A DNA stretch of 64,000 nt from Nipponacmea schrenckii (GCA_030562195.1 JAUJPP010000003.1:25141398-25205397); one strand, 5' to 3'; positions 52,301 to 61,171 are shown, numbered from the stretch's first letter. A program made the numbers and translations. Notes: generated by a model from the sequence alone, not told the origin.

Positions 52301-55300
52301 TGACATCACGTCAAAATTTATTGATCATGCAATAGAAGCTACGTACAATTTTCAATGGATTTGAATGAAACATGGTATATGAATTGGAATTGAAAAGTCC
52401 GTGGTCAGGTTTGAATTTGATGATTGTTTCGATAAACGGTTCTCCAGTTATTGCCCTTGACTTAGTAAAATTGTGGGTGCAATAGAAGCTACAATTTTCA
52501 ATGGATTTTGATGAAACTTGATATGAGTATTGAATACATAACAAGCTAACAGAATTATCATAATTGGTAATGACAATCGTTAATTATAAGTATTTTACCA
52601 ACATACCAAGCTAACAGAGTCTTCCCAGTTAAGTATATAGAATGATCTCAAATTTATATATCCTATTTTATTTGAAATATTCAAAATGGCACGGTGTGTT
52701 TCATGTAATAAAGAAGTTAGACCGCATCAAGAGGCCCTTCAATGTGAAGGATACCAACGTTGATCAATTAAATTCCATATATAATACAATTCCAGAAGTA
52801 AATAGTCTGTTTGAGTACATCCGATCAACATGGTTTGAAAGTAGTGTATGGTCCATATTCTGTATTCATAAATGTACCAACAGTACCTCTTTGTGGAATT
52901 GCTCCATGAAGAGGCCATTCTCGTGAGGGTAAAAGTGAAATCAATATCTGAGAAATAAATCTGTCACTGGTGGTTGAAAGTACAAGGGAGCTTCAGACAT
53001 TTTAGCATATGGGGCAAGAATGAAGCCAGTGACAGAACAAATCGACAATTGTTAAAAGACATTAAAAATTAAAGAATTATACAAAATATATGTATAAATA
53101 TAAGGGTAATTAGGCAATTATCTCTAAATTTGAAGCTGATTAGTAATCAATAACTTTAAAACAAAAGATATTCACACTTGACTATTTAAAGATAAAATCT
53201 TGATCATTGTTCATGCCTTCATTCATTAAACACTTGAAGAATTCCGGGAAGCCCCCTTTTTCTATGATATTAAAAAATGCGACACCTATCGCGAATCGCA
53301 TTAATTTGTACTCCCATTTTAGTCTCTATACCCCATGTCGCATTAATTTGTTGACGCATTAATTTCTAACCTTACAGTATTACTGTTTTAACTGGTATTC
53401 CTCTCCAGTATGTTTACTCGTGTGAATTTTCAGACTGTCTGCCTGAGTAAAACACTATCGACAAACTTCACATTAATAAGGTTTCTTCCCAGTATGTATT
53501 CTCTTATGTAAAATAAGATAATTTGAAGTAGTAAAACACTTTTTACAAACATCACACTTGTATGGCTTTTCCCCAGTATGTATTCTCATATGTACAACAA
53601 GTGAATTTGAAGTAGTAACACACTTTTTACAAACATCACACTTGTAAGGTTTCCCTCCAGTAAGTGTTTTCATGTGAAGAGTACAATTACTGGAAGTAGC
53701 TAAACACTTTTGACAAACTTCACATTGGTAAGGTTTCTCTCCAGTATGTATTCTCTTATGTAAAATAAGATAATTTGAAGTAGTAAAACACTTTTTACAA
53801 ACGTCACACTTGTATGGCTTTTCCCCAGTATGTGTTCTGACATGTACAACAAGTGAATTTGAAGAAGTATAACACTTTTCACAAACATCACACTTGTATG
53901 GCTTTTCCCCAGTATGTATTCTCATATGTACAACAAGTGAATTTGAAGTAGTAAAACACTTTTTACGAACATCACACTTGTAAGGTTTCCCTCCAGTATG
54001 TGTTTTCATGTGAAGAGTACAATTACTGAAAGTAGCAAAACACTTTTAACAAACTTCACATTGGTAAGGTTACTCTCCAGTATGTATTCTCTTATGTAAA
54101 ATAAGATAATTTGAAGTAGTAAAACACTTTTTACAAACATATCACTTGTATGGCTTTTGCCCAGTATGTGTTCTGACATGTATAACAAGTGAATTGAAGT
54201 AGAATAGCACTTTTCACTTGTATGGATTTTCCCCAGTATGTATTCTCATATGTACAACAAGTGAATTTGAAGTAGTAAAACACTTTTTACAAACATCACA
54301 CTTGTAAGGTTTCTCTCCAGTATGTGTTTTCATGTGAAGAATACGATTACTGGAAGTAGCAAAACACTTTTGACAAACTTCACATTGGTAAGGTTTCCCT
54401 CCAGTATGTATTCTCTTATGTAAAATAAGATAATTTGAAGTAGTAAAACACTTTTTACAAACATCACACTTGTATGACTTTTCCCCAGTATGTGTTCTGA
54501 CATGGACAACAAGTGAATTTGGAGTAGTATAACACTTTTCACAAACATCACATTGGTAAGATTTCACTCAAGTATGTTTTCTCGTATGAACTGTATGTTC
54601 ACTGGCAGTAGAAAAACACTTTTACAAACATCACATTGGTAAGGTTTCTCTCCAGTATGTATTCTCATGTGCCTTGGTTTTAATCACAGACACATTATTA
54701 TAGTCCACATGAATATGTGAACGTATATTGTCGCCATCCCTTTCCGTCGGTGGGAAAAGAAGGTGGTCAAGTTCGATTTTGACGATTTTTCGATGAACGG
54801 TTTTTCAGTTATTGCCCCTGCCTCTATAATTGTTGTACACACAATAGATCAAAGCTTTAATTTTCAATGGATTTTAATGAAACTTGGTGTGAGCACTGGA
54901 ACTGATATTAAGCCCATTAAGTTCGAATTTGCCGATTTTTTCGATGAAGGGTTTTTTGAGTTATTGCCCTTAACTTAGTAAAATTGCGTTAAAATTTTAA
55001 TGTGGGTGCAATAGAAGCTATGATTTTCAATGGATTTTGATGAAACTTGGTGTAAGCATTTTAATGGATAAGATGGTAGTCAAGTTCGAATTTTAAGATT
55101 TTTCTGATGCAGGTTCGCGAGTTATTGCCCTTGACTTAGTAAAATCGCGTCAATTTAATTTTGGGTAATATAAAAGCTACAATATTCAATGGATTTTGTT
55201 GAAACATTTTTCCATAAACAATTCTTTAGTTAATGCCCTTGACTTATTATAATTGCGTCAAATTTGTGTTGTTGGTGGAATAAAAGCTGCAATTTGCTTT

Positions 55301-58300
55301 GGATTTTGGTTAAACTTGGTGCGAACATTGGCATTGATTAAAATTTCAATTAATGTTTTTTGAGTTAATGTCAAATTTATTATTTAAATTTAATCTTGCC
55401 AATGGGCATATATTACCTTGCCTGGCAAGCTATCTTTTTGATATTTCATGACCTGAGTCCAAGTGTTATCTGTATATATTTTAGTATCATCTCTGTATGA
55501 TGAAGACGATATTATAGATAAGAATATTTGTAATCATATCTGGTTAAGTACCAACCATTCTACTGGGTGTAGTATTGAAGTTCTAGGTTTTAACCAATAT
55601 CACCATTGTCTGACCAGTAAAGTAAGTATTATAGCACTAGTTTATAAACTCATTATATTCCTGATGACAGTGTGAGAAACACATTGAACGTTGAAAATAA
55701 TTCTACAAGTATCCATCCATGATAATTGTTTTTATTTTATTATCTCTGTTATACTATTTCTCATAATATTAAGTAGAAGTAGTATATCCATAACAGTGTT
55801 AATAGTCATCTTATTTATCTTGGATGATAATGTTCTTACGAATTTTATATTTTACCTTATTTTTTGAATTAAACTTACAAATGTTTACATAATATGTTTC
55901 CTAAATTTACTGCTTATAAGACAGCTGGACACAAAGTCTTGACCAGATCTTAGAACTTGAGCTAGGATATCATAGGGACTTTACTTCTAACACTGTTCCT
56001 AGAATATCATAGGGTCTTACCTTCTAACACTGTTCCTAGGATATCATAGGGTCTTACCTTCTAACACTGTTCCTAGGATATCATAGGGTCTTACTTCTAA
56101 CACTGTTCCTAGGATATCATAGGGTCTTACCTTCTAACACTGTTCCTAGGATATCATAGGGTCTTACCTTCTTACACTGTTCCTAGGATTTCCTAGGGTC
56201 TTACTTCTAACACTGTTCCTAGAATTCATAGGTTCTTATTTCTTCTAGCACTGTTCCTAGGATATCATAGGGTCTTAACTTCTAAACTGTTCCTAGGATA
56301 TCTTAGGGTCTTAACTTCTAACACTGTTCCTAGGATATCATAGGGTCTTACTTCTAACACTGTTCCTAGGATATCATAGGGTCTTAACTTCTAACACTGT
56401 TTCTAGGTATCTTAGGGTCTAACTTCTAACACTGTTCCCAGGATATCATAGGGTCTAACCTTCTAACACTGTTCCTAGGATATCATAGGGTCTTACCTTC
56501 TAACACTGTTCCTAGGATATCATAGGGTCTTACCTTCTAACACTGTTCCCAGGATATCATAGGGTCTTACCTTCTAACACTGTTCCCAGGATATCTTAGG
56601 TCTTAACATCTAACACTGTTCCAAGATATTCTAGGTCATTACTTCTACATGCTGGTGTTATTAACTTTTAACATTGTTTCTAGAATATCATAGGGTCAAA
56701 CACTGTTTCTAGGATATTCTTAGAGTCTTAACCTCTAACACTGTTTTGTAAACATGATTATCCATGGCGAACTTCAACATGTACTGTTTTATATACACTG
56801 TTTTTAAGATATCCTGGGAACTTAACCTCTAACACTGTTTTTAAGATATCCTGGGAACTTAACCTCTAACACTGTTTTTAGAATGTTTTAGTGTAAAGAG
56901 CATTTCAAGAATCTGTACCTTGTTTTACTATATTTTTAGACTGTGTCTGTTAGTGGTACCGATGTGACAGCTATATGTTCAGTAGAAGATTTAGTTTGGT
57001 GTGCTGATACTAAAGGTTTTATAACTATAATATGGTAAGTCTTGAATTCTTTGTTTCCCAGTTATCCAGGTGGAATATTAGTAATATTCTTGAAAACACT
57101 GAATTTGGTAAGGGAGTAGAATTATTGTCCAGTATTTGAATATTCTTCGATAGTATATATCATGATTTCGTTATTAAAGGAGACTCTTATTGATGTCCTT
57201 TTCTTGACATTTAAAATGCACAATATGTGTATGTCCTCAGGACATTTTGTTTATGCACGACACTTATTAGCTGAAAATTGTACAGCAAAGTTTAAACATT
57301 AATTTTTCATCTTGAAGTTTCCACCTGCCAAAACTCATCCTGATAAATATATTTATCACCCAATAAGGTATTCTACTGATACATTGTATAAATTTTTGTT
57401 TATCACTATATCTCCTAGGAAAACTCTAAAATATTCCATAAATTTATTTCATTTACTAGCAGCAAATCGTCATAATAAAATCTCAAATTGTCTTAATTAT
57501 TTATAATATCCTTTATATAAATGAAACAAAATTTGCTGCCTTTTTTTGAATTTTAATACTAAAAAATCTTAAATTATCTTTATTTTCCTGTATGTTTAAA
57601 TTTTTTCATTTAAAGAAAAATAAAACAGTTGACTCTACCTTGTTAAATTTGAATTTTATTATTGGTTTAAATTTATTTTCAAAGGAAAGGTTTAAGAGTT
57701 TTAAATCTCTATTTTTTAAAACCCAGTGAAGTGTCTATTACAGTTGAAAGAGCAAAAGTTTTAAAACAGTTTATTTTTCTACCAATTAGATCCAATATCT
57801 GATATTTTTATTATTGGTTTAAATTATTTTCAAACTGGAGTCAGGTTTTTAATTTTAAACAGCAGGGGTCAGGTATTAATATTAAACATCAGGAAGTGGC
57901 CAGTTACGAGATATGAATATTGGGGGGTATTAAAAACAGATATTGGGTTTATGTTCTACTAAAGGTTGCAAACTCCAGCATGGTAGTCGGTATTAATATT
58001 AAAGCTTGGGTCAGGTATTAATATCAAAGCTTGGGGTCAGGTATTAATATTAAAGCATGGGGTCAGGTATTAATATTAAAGCTTGGGGTCAGGTATTAAT
58101 ATCAAAGCTTGGGGTCAGGTTTTAAAGTATCAAAGCTTTGGGTCAGGTATTAATATTAAAGCATGGGGTCAGGTATTAATATCAAAGCTGGGGTCAGGTA
58201 TTAAATCAAAGCTGGGGTCAGGTATTAATATTAAAGCATGGGGTCAGGTATTAATATCAAAGCTTGGGGTCAGGTATTAATATCAAAGCATGGGGTCAGG

Positions 58301-61171
58301 TATTAATATTAAAGCATGGGGTCAGGTATTAGTATCAAAGCATGGGGTCAGGTATTAATATTAAAGCATGGGTCAGGTATTAATATCAAAGCTTGGGGTC
58401 AGGTATTAATATCAAAGCATGGGGTCAGGTATTAATATTAAAGCTTGGGGTCAGGTATTAATATCAAAGCATGGGGTCAGGTATTAATATCAAACCCTTT
58501 TTTGGGGTCAGGTATTAATATTAAAGCTTGGGGTCAGGTATTAATATCAAAGCTTGGGGTCAGGTATTAATATCAAAGCATGGGGTCAGGTATTAATATT
58601 AAAGCATGGGGTCAGGCATTAATATCAAAAGCATGGGGTCAGGTATTCATATCAAAGCTTGGGGTCAGTCCAAACTTTCACCACTCAGTGTTACAGATTT
58701 AAGGATAGTGGTTAGTTTGTCATTATTTTGAAATGTTCTGGGGATCATTGGGTAACGCACAGCATCCTTTTAAACTCAAACTGCCTAGAGATTCATGAAA
58801 TGTTTCAACATGGTTTAGTCAAGGGTTGATTACAGGTCAAACTATAGTTATGTAGTACATTGCTAATATACTGTCCAGATTACAGTCCATATAAGGCTTA
58901 TGAATTTGAACAAGGTTTATTAAGCGTTGTAATAATTTCCAATTTTGAAAAGTCATCTTTTCAGAAACCAGCTTTGTTTATCCTAACGACACTAAGGTAT
59001 TTATTAAGCGAAAGATTTTTTGAAGTTTAACTATAATCTTGCTTTGTTTCCAAAACAACTGTCCTGATGAGGGTTGAGTATTCAAAAACCTTTCAGCAGC
59101 TTATTAAGCTCTAGTTAATAAGATTGAAATCTTATATTATAGAAATGAGTTATGGCTAGGACAAGGTAAAGGTATTATCAGTATATGGGATGTTACTAAA
59201 TGCTGTATAGTAAAACAGTTAAATACCAGTACCAAACCGTTACCAGTAGGAACCTACTGTATGTTTCTAATAGCTGCACAGAATAATGATGATATATTTG
59301 TTTGGTCTTACAATTATCCAGGTACTGTAATGAGAACCCTTTATAATTCTCAAAAAAATCTAGAAACACATTCAGTGTAAATAATGCCCACATCTTCTTG
59401 TTATTATCTAGCTTTCATATAGCCAAGAAAGAAAGAAAGGAAACTATATTTTACAAAGCTAACAACTTAGGTTCACAGGAATCCTTTCTACCAACTGGTC
59501 TTTGGTCAAACCTCTTGGCATTGATCTTTCCCAGATTATCCATACCCATTTACAGCTGGGTTGACTGGAATTATGAGTGAAGATGACTTATTCATGGTCA
59601 TTGGTCTTTCACTTGCTGACTGAGCTCTAAGCCCACAGCCACCATTGTTTGACATAACCATGCAAATTACTGTGCTATAAAACCTACCTAATAGATATCT
59701 AGGTTATAATACCAATCTAGAGCTGGGATTCTATATGTGTAATAGTAACATCTTTTTACATAACTGTTCAGATTCATCTGACACCTTAAATCTTTTAATT
59801 TAGGTCTGACTTGTTAGAAATCCTTCTTGAGAGCAAAAACATTGCTATGTAAATGAAAAGGAACCTTAACCCATCAGGCTTCAATTTCATGCTTATGATA
59901 AATCACATCGCTCAATTTTTCAGGAATAAACAAGGAAAATGATGTCTAATTATTAAAATAATCTGTATTTTAGGCAGTGAGATAATAAGATGGAGTACTG
60001 TAAATAGAATCATAATGAATAAATTAGATTTATCACAGTTATCATTTAGTTCAAGCAATACTGATGGTGAGTTGTATTGTAATATTGTTGGCTTGGGTTA
60101 GATTTATAATAATAATAAACTCTTTATTTAACATGGCTCAGACTTAGGTCCCATTCTTACAATCAGTCCAAAAAAAACAACAAACTATTTCAATGTACAA
60201 TATGAATAAAAATAAACAAGTACATGTGTATAAGATGAACAGATTTATGTTCCTTTGTTGTACAGAACACACAGCCAGACAAATCTGTCCCTAACAGGAC
60301 CAAAATTCAAGTGAGGGGTAGGCTTTACTTAAGGTATTGTACCAAGAAGATACACACCTTCCCCAGGACTGTGTTGTTGAACTGTGTGAGTCACATGGGT
60401 ATTATAGAATATCTGGTAATTTCTGGATTAATTTGTACATTCTTAATAACTAAATCAATAACTAGCTACCCGAAAAATGGTTAGAGCAAATCGTATAAAT
60501 AGTGGCGTTTTACGTGCCTTTTTCCTATCTGTATATCACATCCAAGGATAAGTAAGGGCCAGATTTTAGGGCTAAGAAACACATAGTGTTTTGTAAGTTG
60601 CTCTCATCCTAGATGGATCAGCAATCCTAAGTTTCAGCCTTGCTCTATTCAACCTTTTAGATTTTACATCATGCCTTCCACTAATACATAGCCTGTCACA
60701 ACGTCACAATTCTGAGGGTCAGAACTGTTCATTTTTTTTGTAATTCACAAATTACAAAATATATTAATTTCTATTTCAGTGAGTAAAAGCCAAGTTACAG
60801 CAATGAATATACAAGATAAATATCTGTATATAGGTACAACTAGTGGTAGCATTTTAATAACAGATTTTATCACACTACAAACTTATAATATTATCACTCC
60901 ACATGTTGATACCGAATTCTATATTAAATGTCTGTTACCTTTGACCCCTAGTGAGAACTCTAATATAGATGGTGAACAGGTGTCCCAGTATCCAGGTATT
61001 ATCAGTGTAGGTAAAGGATATAAGGATATGATCAAGATATCTACAGAAGTACCTGATGTCATGGCAACCAGTTTGATATCTACTGGTAAAGAGTTACCTA
61101 ACTTTAAAGATCCTTTATTAAATCATACATTTATAACTTCATTAGATGCTTCTAATTGGGAATATTATTGA
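28131..61171 (+). CDS. Leucine-rich repeat kinase (LRRK1-like ROCO protein), 31 coding exons identified
   Basis: A single plus-strand gene encoding about 2,500 residues: ankyrin repeats, LRRs, Roc GTPase, COR, protein kinase, WD40. The exons run from ATG 28131 to TGA 61169-61171; coordinates are given in the domain entries below. Nearly all joins keep phase with GT-AG sites, which is strong evidence for one gene. Family knowledge: ROCO kinases couple a Roc GTPase to a Ser/Thr kinase that acts on membranes and vesicle traffic. The catalytic motifs YRDLKSENVLVWSL and DYGIS resemble LRRK1 and invertebrate Lrrk more than LRRK2. Two joins fail as read (exon 1 and exon 10 each have one base too many), and a short exon is probably missing in the WD40 part. 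Introns are rich in minisatellites and SINEs. A 5' untranslated exon upstream is likely. Confidence 0.93.
31381..35333 (+). CDS. LRRK exons 6-9: leucine-rich repeats
   Basis: Exon 6 (30579-32362) turns from ankyrin into LRR at about 31380. Exon 7 is 33214-33439, exon 8 is 34307-34474 and exon 9 is 35188-35333. LRR cores include ITKIDLSENCFDTFP, LCVLNMSFNEVKDFP, LEEINLQRNHISSLP, LKTLNLSQNKLTELP, LKYLDISMNPLL, LEKLNLSFNKLKTV and LSELDLSSNQLINIPPEIG. Exon 6 ends in phase 2 (CC) and exon 7 supplies T; the other joins are in phase. Exon 7's acceptor is the copy 3' of an inserted SINE, and exon 8's acceptor is the last of nine tandem copies. A serine-rich linker (SGSSLSSSLQ region) interrupts the LRRs. 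Confidence 0.9.
32842..33206 (+). mobile_element. Full-length SINE inserted at the LRRK exon 7 acceptor
   Basis: This is the same family as 13721-14092 and very similar to it (gagccgcggtggctcagtgg start, box B ggttcaatccc, ATTTC tail). The direct repeat atttcagtttgaattca flanks it at 32825-32841 and 33207-33223. This 17-bp duplication contains the AG of the acceptor and the first 10 bases of exon 7. Splicing to the upstream copy would read into the SINE and stop, so the downstream copy must be used. Low divergence suggests a recent insertion. Confidence 0.93.
33612..34361 (+). repeat. Nine-copy array of an exon 8 acceptor + exon 5' end
   Basis: Units of about 80-84 bp: 'tttcctgattaataataacc', 'tgttttctattgtag', then the exon-like 'ttatcatcactaggt...gaatctgaagatatac...actaggttatta'. 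The ninth copy runs into the rest of exon 8 (34307-34474). Copies 2-8 keep an AG acceptor, and copy 1 has lost it (ttgtaatt). In the copies checked, the exon frame meets TAA shortly after the exon-like part, so only the last acceptor is productive. Confidence 0.9.
34590..34765 (-). repeat. Minisatellite family M61, inverted, about 3 copies
   Basis: It reads 'ctacctagtttgcaatatca' then 'gcatccactggaagcgaa'-type blocks, which are the reverse complement of the 17788-18500 unit. It lies in the LRRK intron between exons 8 and 9. Confidence 0.8.
35478..35583. repeat. Inverted repeat, 24-bp arms
   Basis: The arms are gaaacacttcagtagtcttt-gatc (35478-35501) and its near-perfect reverse complement (35560-35583), around a 58-bp loop, in the LRRK intron between exons 9 and 10. 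It may be a small foldback element remnant. Confidence 0.55.
35731..39926 (+). CDS. LRRK exons 10-14: Roc GTPase domain
   Basis: Exons: 35731-35846, 36579-36743, 38608-38760, 39095-39217 and 39662-39926. The P-loop is GSHKMGKTS, the switch-I-like threonine is in STVGIDI, switch II is WDFGGQREYY, the NKxD equivalent is GTHLDVL and the G5-like segment is INISSKTGENV. Exons 11-14 join in phase 0. Exon 10 enters correctly in phase 2 but leaves in phase 1, while exon 11 needs phase 0 (phase 1 would give a stop at once). Removing one base in the purine run 'ggaaagggaaaaggaaaa' (35811-35828) resolves this and would give a Ser/Thr-rich end to exon 10. Confidence 0.88.
36038..36403 (+). mobile_element. 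SINE, older full-length copy, in LRRK intron
   Basis: It starts gggagctgcagtggctcagt, has box B ggttcaatccc, all body blocks and an atttcatttcattt tail. The flanks tttggcttaaggctg (36023-36037) and tttggcttgagactg (36404-36418) form an imperfect duplication. The body carries more substitutions than the copies at 13721 and 32842, so it is older. Confidence 0.9.
36990..38107. repeat. Minisatellite, 42-bp unit, in LRRK intron 11
   Basis: About 26 copies of 'cattgcttctatagaaacca', 'aatcttgaatctgacaaacc', 'ag'. Because 42 is a multiple of three, several frames stay open on both strands and give repetitive translations (e.g. NLTNLHCFYRNQIL). These are not proteins. Confidence 0.92.
39975..40066. 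repeat. Minisatellite, 14-bp unit, after LRRK exon 14
   Basis: Six copies of ggtacccacctact, about 50 bp beyond the exon 14 donor at 39927. Confidence 0.85.
40090..40790. repeat. Diverged two-copy duplication in LRRK intron 14
   Basis: Blocks such as 'gatcaagtgttatatagactat', 'gaagaatcagattt', 'tatc(g/t)atcaactgta(c/t)gaata' and 'acttttgattgaagtatt' occur twice in the same order, with different spacing. This is an old direct duplication. Confidence 0.5.
40901..45233 (+). CDS. LRRK exons 15-20: COR domain and linker to kinase
   Basis: Exons: 40901-41033, 41467-41561, 41704-41826, 42413-42612, 42895-43901 (1007 bp) and 45038-45233, all in phase. COR-type features are a helical KIPKKYLLLQDVVREL start, GVLFHYEDLPLRDLYFLDPQWL, LLGKFEVALQFDEKNLILPSLLP, and YFMTYIPSGFWPRLITRVL in exon 19 (compare FVPVGFWQRFIARML-type segments of the family). 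Exon 20 is the short Cys-containing linker before the kinase. Exon 16's acceptor sits at the very end of a SINE fragment. A decayed copy of exon 20 precedes it at 44925-44992. Confidence 0.88.
41260..41466 (+). repeat. SINE 3' part, forming the LRRK exon 16 acceptor region
   Basis: Blocks 'gctgtcctggcaaaatttcc', 'acattctgcatgccattgcc', 'catcttcattagcccatgag', 'gaagagtaggaagtaaaatt' and 'tcattttattttattttag' follow the SINE 3' end exactly. The tail serves as polypyrimidine tract and AG for exon 16 at 41467. The element is diverged and 5'-truncated. Confidence 0.8.
42619..42675 (+). repeat. Degenerate tRNA-like head, just after LRRK exon 18
   Basis: 'ggagggttgtagctcagttg', 'attaaaatgttgaaatcctg', 'tgtttcattc' resembles a box A to box B stretch of a tRNA-derived SINE. 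It is too short and eroded to assign to a family. Confidence 0.3.
44275..44770 (+). repeat. Minisatellite family M61, 61-bp unit, 8 copies
   Basis: Units 'gtccttgccagctaatgctg', 'atatcaaagactaggtagtt', 'ggtggtaaatgactagttaa', 't'. They share 'atgctgatat...aaactaggtagttg.tggta.atgac.agttaa' with the array at 17788. The copies here are much more homogeneous. Located in LRRK intron 19. Confidence 0.88.
44925..44992 (+). other. Decayed partial copy of LRRK exon 20 in the preceding intron
   Basis: 'ggttagatgagtgtactgcc' + 'tttactgg', and further on 'gcacatatgtggaactaatg', match exon 20 'gggttagatgagtgttgtcc' + 'tttacatgg' and 'gcacatatgatggatactaa', in the same order and at nearly the same spacing. 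Indels break the frame, so it is not an exon. Confidence 0.6.
45864..51083 (+). CDS. LRRK exons 21-26: protein kinase domain
   Basis: Exons: 45864-45980, 46437-46508, 47177-47413, 47974-48225, 50215-50337 and 50879-51083, all in phase. The glycine loop is GKGTFGDVYAG, the VAIK lysine is in VAMKIL, the C-helix glutamate is in RQEVSILESL, the catalytic loop is YRDLKSENV, and the metal-binding motif is DYG, as in LRRKs, instead of DFG. The activation-segment end is GGTPPFIAPEI, followed by VDIFSFGMFMYELIT and a C-lobe ending DRPSAQDIV. All catalytic residues are present, so an active kinase is expected. Exon 24 has a weak donor (aaaaa/gtttgt). Confidence 0.93.
46246..46317. repeat. Perfect inverted repeat, 18-bp arms
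   Basis: The arms catacaggtaacattctc (46246-46263) and gagaatgttacctgtatg (46300-46317) flank a 36-bp loop, in the LRRK intron between exons 21 and 22. Confidence 0.75.
46640..47176 (+). repeat. About 87-bp tandem array resembling the exon 23 acceptor
   Basis: Five or six units: 'atttctttaacagtgtaaat', 'tattagtatcagagtgttca', 'aaggttcataaaggggaatt', 'ttaatactgggttcagttca', 'tgttgtt'. The segment 'gtaagttattattatcagtg' + 'tgtacaaaggttcc' resembles the true acceptor region 'tttattatatttttcagggt' + 'gtacaaggaagac' of exon 23. This suggests derivation from it by duplication. Confidence 0.7.
48518..50155 (+). mobile_element. Non-autonomous element with internal tandem repeats (copy 1)
   Basis: The left tip atacgcccacatggaaatgt is followed by a short hairpin (ccacat...atgtgg), 'gacgtatattgccgtcgccc' and a (gtcc)n run. 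About nine diverged sub-repeats of about 165 bp follow ('aatgaaacttggta', 'gagttattgcccttgactta', 'gtcaagttcaaa'). The right tip is 'gccagtgggcgtatgttacc' + 'ttgcctggcaagctatcttt'. The tips are imperfect inverted repeats (atacgcccacatgg against catacgcccactgg). No coding capacity is seen. It fills LRRK intron 24. Confidence 0.75.
50493..50560 (+). mobile_element. Severely 5'-truncated SINE with perfect 14-bp duplication
   Basis: Only the last 68 bp of the SINE (agcccgtcttcataagccca...ATTTC tail) are present. They are flanked by tccacctgaattga at 50479-50492 and 50561-50574. Confidence 0.85.
51360..52545 (+). mobile_element. Tandem-repeat element (copy 2), lacking a clear right tip
   Basis: It starts 'gcacatgaaatgggggcgta' + 'tattgtcatcaccc', with a 'gtccgtccg' run. 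It then carries diverged sub-repeats first with 'gctcgtaaacactctacaa' and later with the same 'gaaacttggtatgag...gagttattgcccttgac' theme as copy 1. No right tip was found before 52545. Confidence 0.65.
52690..52926 (+). pseudogene. Possible MULE-type transposase fragment
   Basis: The frame KKLDRIKRPFNVKDTNV, then VNSLFEYIRSTWFESSVWS and HKCTNSTSLWN, resembles the C-terminal part of MULE-like transposase-derived proteins, where a W-x-VY segment precedes a 'TNNDVEGWHN' motif. Here that last motif is degraded and the frame ends soon after. Recognition is from memory of the pattern only. Confidence 0.35.
53395..54670 (-). pseudogene. Antisense C2H2 zinc-finger array, frame-broken, inside LRRK intron 26
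   Basis: The minus strand encodes about 14 or more tandem C2H2 fingers with linkers TGEKPYKC, in two open blocks (54567-54214 and 54009-53473). A degenerate stretch lies between them (frameshifts near 54190-54040), with broken fingers at both ends. Fingers follow CDVCKKCFTTSN-x-L-x2-H-x3-H. Four finger types alternate (NSLVVHVRTH, NYLILHKRIH, ATSSN-LHMKTH, NSLVVHMRIH), so the unit is a four-finger, about 336-bp higher-order repeat. No start exon, effector domain or splice context was found, and the finger after the stop at 53473 has another in-frame stop. It could instead be a damaged last exon of an antisense gene. Confidence 0.75.
54700..55435 (+). mobile_element. Tandem-repeat element (copy 3)
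   Basis: Left tip 'tagtccacatgaatatgtga' + 'acgtatattgtcgccatccc' with the same tip hairpin. About four sub-repeats follow ('gaaacttggtgtgagca', 'gagttattgcccttaactta'). The right tip 'gccaatgggcatatattacc' + 'ttgcctggcaagctatcttt' matches copy 1. It is complete but shorter, and ends about 50 bp before LRRK exon 27. Confidence 0.75.
55485..61171 (+). CDS. LRRK exons 27-31: WD40 domain and C-terminus
   Basis: Exons: 55485-55621, 56940-57034, 59143-59321, 59974-60066 and 60780-61171, with TGA at 61169. Blade-like segments are HIWLSTNH...SIEVLGF, LVWCADTKGFITII(W), ELWLGQGKGIISIWDV, DIFVWSYN...EIIRWS and YLYIGTTSGSILITDF. Joins 26/27, 27/28, 29/30 and 30/31 are in phase. Joining 28 directly to 29 gives a TGA at the junction and a blade about 25 residues too short. 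One or more short exons between 57034 and 59143 are therefore probably unrecognised. A 32-bp candidate ends in the right phase at 58965-58996 (it would give KPALFILTTL before the ELWLG segment), but its entry phase does not match. Confidence 0.82.
55945..56890. repeat. Minisatellite, about 37-bp unit, in LRRK intron 27
   Basis: About 22 copies of 'ctaacactgttcctaggata' + 'tcatagggtcttacctt', with frequent small indels. Units near 56750-56890 are the most diverged. Confidence 0.88.
57990..58670. repeat. Minisatellite, 27-bp unit, in LRRK intron 28
   Basis: About 24 copies of 'ggggtcaggtattaatatca' + 'aagcttg'. The 27-bp period keeps a frame open (GSGINIKAW-type translation), which is not a protein. 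Confidence 0.88.

Noticed and set aside
53700..54551. Second-frame open reading frames across the zinc-finger array
   Set aside because: They are shadows of the 84-bp finger period. The C2H2 frame is the meaningful one.
58083..58280. Repetitive open frame (GSGINIKAW repeats)
   Set aside because: It is an artefact of a 27-bp intronic minisatellite.
57030..59145. Premature stop (TGA) proving LRRK is a pseudogene
   Set aside because: The same junction leaves the WD40 blade too short, so a missing exon explains it better. The kinase and Roc motifs are intact.
28131..61171. LRRK2 rather than LRRK1-like assignment
   Set aside because: The catalytic loop DLKSENVLVWSL and the ankyrin N-terminus fit LRRK1 and invertebrate Lrrk better. 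No LRRK2-type armadillo N-terminus was seen.
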